Shown: piece by piece, positions 6,833-7,340 of the stretch
Numbering within the stretch: the first letter of the stretch is position 1
Layout of the letters: each line of letters begins with the position of its first letter
From: Paracoccaceae bacterium
GTDB lineage: Bacteria > Pseudomonadota > Alphaproteobacteria > Rhodobacterales > Rhodobacteraceae
NCBI GenBank assembly: GCA_003551745.1
Contig: PUNI01000279.1
Span: forward strand, 1 to 7,340
Length of the DNA stretch: 7,340 nt
Reading direction: 5' to 3'
Program-made: the position numbers and the translations under genes
The notes under the pieces: model-generated
The model's input: the letters and a program-made list of their open reading frames with translations, nothing else
Database searches by the model: none
What the model was told of the DNA's origin: nothing

Positions 6833-7340
6833 TTAGAATATTTGTTGGACGTCTGGTACTCGTTGCGGGCCAGCCCCTTCGTCTCGGGCTTGTTGCCCTT
6901 GGGCCCCATACATTTGCCCTCTTAACCCTTGGTTGAACCTGTTGAGCTCAGGCAACCCACCCGGAACCTGTTGCTGTTGCGGGGAGGGGGTCTTTTGAAC
7001 ACCGAACCTTTCCATCTCATATTCGCCCAGTAGCTCGTCAGGCATGATGTCAGCGGGGTTCTCCCTCATCTTCTCAATGTTGCGATAGGCTAGTTTCTTG
7101 GGGTCAACCAATCCGGTCTGCCCAAATAGGTTCATCATCATAATAGACCAGTCCATGAACAGGGCTTGTTCGCCTTCGGGGGTTAGTTCTTCATCGAAGG
7201 CAATCTTAATGTCGAAGCTCAAGTCGCGCAGCTGTTTGGGAGTTACCTCGATAATCTCTACCTTTTCCTTTTTAAGGAGGGACTTCATCACCGCTTCTTC
7301 TTGTAAATCCTTGCCAGGCTTGGGCTTCTCGGTGATACGC
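6833..7340 (-). CDS. Phage portal protein, C-terminal part (cut by right edge)
   Basis: The frame is open up to base 7340 (169 codons visible), reading Arg-Ile-Thr-Glu at the edge, so the GTG at 7291 is unlikely to be the real start. The segment Leu-Ser-Phe-Asp-Ile-Lys-Ile-Ala-Phe, then Thr-Pro-Glu-Gly-Glu-Gln-Ala-Leu, then Asp-Pro-Lys-Lys-Leu-Ala-Tyr-Arg-Asn-Ile-Glu-Lys-Met resembles the late stem/clip and C-terminal helical part of portal proteins, where a helix ends in a Val-Asp-Pro-type step before a final helix. The last 60 residues are Gln/Gly/Pro-rich and probably disordered, as in many portal tails. Location upstream of scaffold and capsid supports the call. A portal forms the dodecameric DNA gate at one capsid vertex. 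The assignment rests on pattern and context, not on catalytic residues. Confidence 0.65.
   Translation of the reverse strand, partial: RITEKPKPGKDLQEEAVMKSLLKKEKVEIIEVTPKQLRDLSFDIKIAFDEELTPEGEQALFMDWSIMMMNLFGQTGLVDPKKLAYRNIEKMRENPADIMPDELLGEYEMERFGVQKTPSPQQQQVPGGLPELNRFNQGLRGQMYGAQGQQARDEGAGPQRVPDVQQIF

Noticed and set aside
7286..7291. GTG/ATG near 7291 as the start of an independent 152-aa gene
   Set aside because: The same frame stays open to the window edge and the sequence reads as the C-terminal part of a larger portal-like protein.

Overview
The window looks like part of the late, virion-structure region of a tailed double-stranded DNA phage or prophage, probably from a metagenome. 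All credible genes lie on the minus strand and are tightly packed, so the biological order runs from high to low coordinates: portal C-terminus (cut by the right edge), two small unknown proteins, scaffold, a decoration-like protein, major capsid protein, three small unknown proteins (one ending in a zinc finger), a long coiled-coil protein, a small cationic protein, and a collagen-like tail fibre running off the left edge. Portal, scaffold, decoration, capsid is a standard head-gene order, and it supports calls that would be weak from sequence alone.

Regulation is unusually readable. Two very similar sigma70-type promoters (TTGACA, 17-bp spacer, TATAGT or TATATT) point into the minus-strand genes. 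One (6134-6162) drives the scaffold/decoration/capsid block through a leader of about 110 nt with a 5' hairpin. The other (1729-1757) drives the small cationic protein and the fibre. Both are embedded in the 3' end of the preceding gene and share more than the core hexamers, which suggests one promoter family across this phage. Almost none of the genes has a Shine-Dalgarno sequence: starts sit in A/T-rich contexts such as AATATG or TTATG, often 1-3 nt after the previous stop codon. Bacterial promoters plus SD-less starts suggest a bacterial host that relies little on SD pairing. The promoters do not look like Bacteroidota promoters. I cannot name the host.

The most notable features are: (1) a fibre of Gly-Pro-Thr collagen-like triplets and two copies of a small aromatic-rich module resembling CBM5/12 carbohydrate-binding domains, interrupted by one in-frame TAA after which the frame stays open to the window edge; (2) a textbook classical C2H2 zinc finger on a Pro/Glu/Lys-rich stalk at the end of a small head-region protein; (3) the promoter pair; (4) the SD-less start pattern. 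Between the capsid gene and the fibre I recognise no head-tail connector or tail-tube gene; that stretch holds unknown proteins.

The long plus-strand reading frames in the first 1.3 kb (Gly-Pro-Val repeats) are mirror images of the collagen repeat and not genes.
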